DNA of 64,000 nt from contig NZ_MKIM01000028.1 of NCBI RefSeq assembly GCF_001939045.1, positions 434,001 through 498,000 of the forward strand, written 5' to 3'. The translations under genes and the position numbers were made by a program. This document shows, piece by piece, positions 60,719 to 64,000 of this stretch (position 1 is the first letter of the stretch; every line of letters begins with the position of its first letter). This DNA comes from Rhizobium oryziradicis (GTDB lineage: Bacteria; Pseudomonadota; Alphaproteobacteria; Rhizobiales; Rhizobiaceae). Below the pieces are notes generated by a model that saw only the letters and a list, made by a program, of their open reading frames with translations, was not told the DNA's origin and searched no databases.

Positions 60719-61954
60719 ATGAATTTCCGGTGCATCGCGGCTGTTTTGGCTGCTACCGTGGCATTGCCGTTTGGCATGGCCCACGCGACCGATCTTGAAG
60801 TAACCCATTGGTGGACATCGGGCGGCGAAGCCGCGGCGGTGGCAGAGCTTGCCAAGGCGTTTGATGCCACAGGCAATAAATGGGTGGATGGTGCCATTGC
60901 CGGTTCTGGCGGCACGGCGCGGCCGATCATGATCAGCCGTATCACCGGCGGCGATCCGATGGGGGCCACGCAATTCAACCATGGCCGTCAGGCGCAGGAG
61001 CTGGTGGAGGCCGGTTTGATGCGTGATTTGACGGATGTGGCCACCAAGGGCCACTGGAAAGACGTAATCAAGCCCGCAAGCCTTCTGGATAGCTGCACCA
61101 TTGATGGTAAAATCTATTGTGCGCCGGTCAATATCCATTCCTGGCAATGGCTGTGGCTGTCCAACGACGCCTTCAAAAAGGCCGGCGTGGAGCTGCCGAA
61201 AAACTGGAATGAGTTTGTGGCCGCTGGCCCCGCCTTGAAAAAGGCAGGCATTCAGCCTCTCGCAGTGGGTGGCCAGCCATGGCAGGCCACTGGTCTCGTT
61301 GATACCCTGATGATTTCTCTCGGTGGTAAAGACCTCTACATGAAGGTCTTCAAGGACCGCGACGCCGCAACCATTTCCGGGCCTGAAGTCGCCAAGATCT
61401 TCAAGGCAGTTGATGATGCCCGCAAGCTGGCGGCAGGCACCAATGTGCAGGACTGGAATCAGGCCACCAACATGGTCATCACCGGCAAGGCTGGTGGTCA
61501 GGTTATGGGTGACTGGGCGCAGGGCGAATTCCAGCTTGCTGGCAAGGTAGCGGGCAAGGATTACACATGCCTGCCGGGCCTTGGCCTGAATGAATATCTC
61601 ACGGCAAATGGGGATGCTTTCTATTTCCCCAAGCTGAAGGATGAGGCTAAATCCAAGGCGCAGGATGCTTTGGCGGCAACGATTGTTGACCCGAAGGTTC
61701 AGGTTGCCTTCAACCTCAAGAAGGGTTCTCTCCCCATTCGAGGTGATGTGGATTTGGCGTCGGCCAATGATTGCATGAAGAAGGGTCTTGCCATTTTGGC
61801 TAAAGGCAATGTGCTGCAAAGCCCGGATCAGCTCCTTTCTGCCGATACGCAAAAGCAGAAAGAAGACCTGTTCTCGCAATTCTTCGCCAACCCTTCCATG
61901 ACGCCTGAGGCCGCACAGAAGCGCTTTGCGGAAATTCTCAAAGCGGCTGATTGA
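60719..61954 (+). CDS. Sugar ABC transporter substrate-binding protein (glucose/mannose type)
   Basis: 411-residue periplasmic binding protein. The signal peptide is about 1-23 (NFRCIAAVLAATVALPFGMA, cleaved near AHA). The mature part starts TDLEVTHWWTSGGEAAAVAE, matching GtsA-like glucose/mannose binding proteins; SWQWLWLSNDAFKKAGVELP and GGQPWQATGLVDTLMISLGG are typical. Length is usual for this COG1653 group. GGGGAGGAGA precedes ATG 60719. It is the first gene of an operon with two permeases and an ATPase. The real sugar needs testing; the LacI neighbour also recalls alpha-glucoside systems. Confidence 0.9.
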   Translation: MNFRCIAAVLAATVALPFGMAHATDLEVTHWWTSGGEAAAVAELAKAFDATGNKWVDGAIAGSGGTARPIMISRITGGDPMGATQFNHGRQAQELVEAGLMRDLTDVATKGHWKDVIKPASLLDSCTIDGKIYCAPVNIHSWQWLWLSNDAFKKAGVELPKNWNEFVAAGPALKKAGIQPLAVGGQPWQATGLVDTLMISLGGKDLYMKVFKDRDAATISGPEVAKIFKAVDDARKLAAGTNVQDWNQATNMVITGKAGGQVMGDWAQGEFQLAGKVAGKDYTCLPGLGLNEYLTANGDAFYFPKLKDEAKSKAQDALAATIVDPKVQVAFNLKKGSLPIRGDVDLASANDCMKKGLAILAKGNVLQSPDQLLSADTQKQKEDLFSQFFANPSMTPEAAQKRFAEILKAAD

Positions 61955-61989
61955 AACTGTCCTTTAAAACAGACGATGTCGGAGCAAAT

Positions 61990-62016
61990 TCAAAGCGGGT
62001 TTTCCGCCCGCTTTGA
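61990..62016. other. Intercistronic stem-loop behind the sugar-binding-protein gene
   Basis: TCAAAGCGGG (61990-61999), loop TTTTCCG and CCCGCTTTGA (62007-62016): a perfect 10-bp stem with no U-tract. As after many binding-protein genes, it may protect the upstream mRNA and lower permease expression. Confidence 0.7.
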
Positions 62017-62075
62017 TGTGCCCCACGCATATTGAGTTTTCAATTTTTAGGCTGTGAGAAGAGGAGGTTGCTCTG

Positions 62076-62978
62076 ATGATGGCCAAAGGCCAAACCACGC
62101 GACCCACCCGGTGGCTGCGCAATCTGAATGCAAAAATTGCATCAATCCCGATGATTCTGATCGCTGTGGTGATCTTCTTCGGTGGCAGCATGTGGACGGT
62201 CGTTTATTCCTTTACCAATTCCAAGCTGTTGCCGAGGCTGAATTTTGTTGGCCTTGATCAGTATAATCGCCTGTGGAGTTCGGCGCGCTGGATCGTGTCA
62301 ATTGAAAATCTGGCAATTTACGGCGTGCTGTCGCTGATTTTCAGCCTTGTCATTGGCTTTGTGCTGGCGGCACTGATGGATCAGAAAATTCGCTTTGAAA
62401 ATGTGTTTCGCACGATTTTTCTCTATCCCTTTGCCCTGTCCTTCATTGTGACGGGTTTGGTGTGGCAATGGATTCTCAATCCCGAATTCGGCATTCAATC
62501 GGTTATCCGCTCCATTGGATTCACCAATTTCAATTTCGACCCGCTCTATAACCAGTCCATCGTGATCTACGGCATCCTGATTGCCGGTCTCTGGCAGGGA
62601 ACAGGTCTGGTGATGTGCCTGATGCTGGCGGGTCTGCGCGGCATTGACGAGGACATCTGGAAGGCATCCCGCGTCGATGGCATTCCAACCTGGAAAACCT
62701 ATCTGCTGATCATCATTCCCATGATGCGCCCGGTGTTTATCACCACGCTGGTCATCATCACCAGCGGTATCGTCAAGGTCTATGATCTGGTAGTGGCGCA
62801 AACCAGCGGCGGTCCCGGCATTGCCTCGGAAGTGCCTGCCAAATATGTTTATGACTATATGTTCCAAGCGCAAAATCTGGGGCAGGGCTTTGCCGCCTCC
62901 ACCATGATGCTGCTCACTGTGGCCATTATTGTCATCCCATGGGCCTATCTGGAATTTGGAGGGCGCAAGCGTGGCTGA
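62076..62978 (+). CDS. Sugar ABC transporter permease 1 (GtsB-like)
   Basis: 300-residue MalF-type inner-membrane subunit with six main TM segments (first about 23-45: IPMILIAVVIFFGGSMWTVV). The EAA loop is DEDIWKASRVDGIPTWKTYL near 200-220, the contact site for the ATPase. LVWQWILNPEFGIQ before it is typical of the glucose/mannose branch. GAGGAGG lies 8 nt before ATG 62076 (a second ATG follows at once). It overlaps permease 2 by 8 nt. Confidence 0.92.
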   Translation: MMAKGQTTRPTRWLRNLNAKIASIPMILIAVVIFFGGSMWTVVYSFTNSKLLPRLNFVGLDQYNRLWSSARWIVSIENLAIYGVLSLIFSLVIGFVLAALMDQKIRFENVFRTIFLYPFALSFIVTGLVWQWILNPEFGIQSVIRSIGFTNFNFDPLYNQSIVIYGILIAGLWQGTGLVMCLMLAGLRGIDEDIWKASRVDGIPTWKTYLLIIIPMMRPVFITTLVIITSGIVKVYDLVVAQTSGGPGIASEVPAKYVYDYMFQAQNLGQGFAASTMMLLTVAIIVIPWAYLEFGGRKRG

Positions 62979-63909
62979 TCGTTCCGTTATCAAATTATCC
63001 GACCATATCAGTCCTGAAAAACGCCTGAGAGAAGGGCCGCAGGGAGCCAAGCCAAAGCGGGTATTTTCGTCTCGCAACATTATGCTCTACGGCATCTTGT
63101 TTGTGGCCGCCGCCTATTACCTGTTGCCATTGTATGTGATGGTGGTGACCTCGCTGAAAGGCATGCCGGAAATTCGCATGGGCAACATTTTCTCGCCGCC
63201 CATGGAAATCACCTTCGAGCCATGGGTGAAGGCTTGGAGCGAGGCCTGCACCGGCCTCAATTGCGATGGCTTGTCGCGCGGCTTTTGGAATTCGGTGCGC
63301 ATCACTCTTCCGTCTATGGTGATTTCCATCCTGATTGCCTCCGTCAGCGGTTATTCGCTGGCCAACTGGCGGTTCAAAGGGGCCAATCTGTTTTTCGCGG
63401 TGCTGGTGGTCGGTGCCTTCATTCCCTATCAGGTGATGATCTATCCGATCGTGATTATCCTGCGCGAAGTGGGTATCTACGGCTCACTGTCTGGTCTGGT
63501 GATTGTTCATACCATCTTCGGCATGCCGATCCTCACATTGCTGTTTCGCAATTATTTCTCCTCGCTGCCGGAAGAATTGTTCAAGGCAGCGCGCGTGGAT
63601 GGGGCAGGGTTCTGGCAAATCTATTTCCGCATCATGCTGCCCATGTCGCTGCCGATTTTTGTGGTGGCCATGATCTTGCAGGTGACAGGCATCTGGAACG
63701 ACTTCTTGTTCGGCGTGGTGTTCACCCGGCCAGAATATTACCCGATGACGGTGCAACTCAACAATATCGTCAACTCGGTCCAGGGCGTGAAGGAATATAA
63801 CGTCAACATGGCCGCGACAATTTTAACGGGTGCCGTTCCCCTGATTATCTATTTCGTCTCTGGGCGCCTGTTTGTGCGCGGTATCGCCGCTGGCGCTGTG
63901 AAGGGGTAA
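62971..63909 (+). CDS. Sugar ABC transporter permease 2 (GtsC-like)
   Basis: 312-residue MalG-type permease. GTG 62971 follows GGAGGG at 8 nt; the frame continues upstream without such a site. TM1 is near 42-62 (IMLYGILFVAAAYYLLPLYV). The loop WVKAWSEACTGLNCDGLSRG, which has a Cys pair, is characteristic of GtsC-like subunits. The EAA loop is EELFKAARVDGAGFWQIYFR near 205-225. It forms the membrane channel with permease 1. Confidence 0.92.
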   Translation: MADRSVIKLSDHISPEKRLREGPQGAKPKRVFSSRNIMLYGILFVAAAYYLLPLYVMVVTSLKGMPEIRMGNIFSPPMEITFEPWVKAWSEACTGLNCDGLSRGFWNSVRITLPSMVISILIASVSGYSLANWRFKGANLFFAVLVVGAFIPYQVMIYPIVIILREVGIYGSLSGLVIVHTIFGMPILTLLFRNYFSSLPEELFKAARVDGAGFWQIYFRIMLPMSLPIFVVAMILQVTGIWNDFLFGVVFTRPEYYPMTVQLNNIVNSVQGVKEYNVNMAATILTGAVPLIIYFVSGRLFVRGIAAGAVKG

Positions 63910-63912
63910 ATC

Positions 63913-64000
63913 ATGAATACCAGTGTTTCTATCCGCGACCTTTCCTTGAATTTTGGCGCTGTGACGGTGCTGAAAGACCTCAATCTCGATATTGCCGATG
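63913..64000 (+). CDS. Sugar ABC transporter ATP-binding protein, N-terminal part only
   Basis: Partial gene cut by the right edge; the first 29 codons read NTSVSIRDLSLNFGAVTVLK and DLNLDIAD, the usual beginning of an UgpC/MalK-type ATPase before its Walker A motif. It starts 3 nt after permease 2. No catalytic motif is inside the window. Confidence 0.85.
   Translation, partial: MNTSVSIRDLSLNFGAVTVLKDLNLDIAD

Noticed and set aside
60716..61879. 387-codon open frame opposite the sugar-binding-protein gene
   Set aside because: Antisense shadow; the plus-strand gene has a signal peptide, SD and family motifs.
1..64000. Defence island, prophage, integron, IS element or CRISPR
   Set aside because: No transposase, integrase, Cas, restriction or toxin-antitoxin signature was seen among the genes, and gene order is that of conserved chromosomal blocks.
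1..64000. tRNA or rRNA genes
   Set aside because: No cloverleaf-like sequence with the GTTCRANNC/TGG signatures in intergenic regions and no rRNA segment was noticed; a tRNAscan run would be decisive.

Overview
The window looks like a chromosomal segment of an alphaproteobacterium of the order Hyphomicrobiales (Rhizobiales). The evidence is recA directly followed by alaS, a psuK-psuG pair beside recA, a gcvT-gcvH-gcvP operon behind a tandem glycine riboswitch, an aerobic-type cobU/P-cobW-cobN-cobO operon behind a cobalamin riboswitch, a fixGHIS (ccoGHIS) operon with a FixK/FNR palindrome, an ATP12-family protein, and a RIME-like intergenic repeat. I cannot fix the genus. No rRNA, tRNA, CRISPR array, prophage or insertion-sequence transposase was found; this is mostly housekeeping sequence with small accessory patches.

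Layout. 1-1.0 kb: polar amino acid ABC importer (permease cut by the edge, binding protein). 1.3-3.9 kb: very proline-rich OmpA-domain protein. 3.9-7.1 kb: molybdenum cofactor block on the minus strand (moaA, a DMT transporter, mobA, mobB). 7.3-9.3 kb: DUF971 protein, TMEM175-like channel, GGDEF protein. 9.6-13.1 kb: class I and class II fumarases flanking a small A+T-rich unknown gene. 13.4-15.3 kb: L,D-transpeptidase. 15.4-21.5 kb: psuG/psuK, recA, alaS. 21.5-22.3 kb: RIME-like repeats and a small orphan flagellar-rod-like protein. 22.6-27.2 kb: glycine cleavage operon and its riboswitch. 27.4-28.9 kb: DUF2946 protein and a YcnI-PCu(A)C copper-protein fusion. 29-32.4 kb: unknown protein, crcB, then rluC-HAD-ATP12 as an overlapping cluster. 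32.6-40.6 kb: a lipoprotein, the cobalamin riboswitch, a short leader ORF, a small membrane protein, cobU/P, cobW, cobN, cobO and a 4-TM EamA protein. 40.6-45.6 kb (minus): CpdB nucleotidase, PilZ protein, asparaginase-lectin fusion, DUF1203 and DUF1311 proteins. 45.9-49.4 kb: Do protease, rarA, MOSC, DUF1883. 49.6-56.8 kb: copA with a MerR-type copper promoter, then ccoGHIS. 56.9-59.3 kb: gnd and a metallo-beta-lactamase-fold hydrolase. 59.3-64 kb: LacI regulator and a divergent glucose/mannose-type sugar ABC importer cut by the right edge.

Themes. Metal handling recurs: molybdenum cofactor, cobalt/cobalamin, and copper (CopA, CcoI, YcnI-PCuAC), and the copper functions fit with cbb3 oxidase maturation. 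Several operons are tightly packed with ATGA or TAATG overlaps (mobA-mobB, rluC-HAD-ATP12, cobN-cobO-EamA, ccoG-H-I-S).

Most notable items: (1) a ~169-bp inverted-repeat element embedded in frame inside cobN, adding about 56 codons; (2) a 33-codon ORF between the cobalamin riboswitch and the first operon gene, ending in TGATG on the start codon of a small unknown membrane protein, with a perfect palindrome over the junction; (3) an asparaginase carrying a C-terminal bulb-lectin-like domain; (4) an orphan plus-strand terminator at 49.64 kb with no gene in front of it, a candidate small RNA; (5) a half-size EamA protein coupled to cobO. I see no clear defence island or other obviously new multi-gene system.
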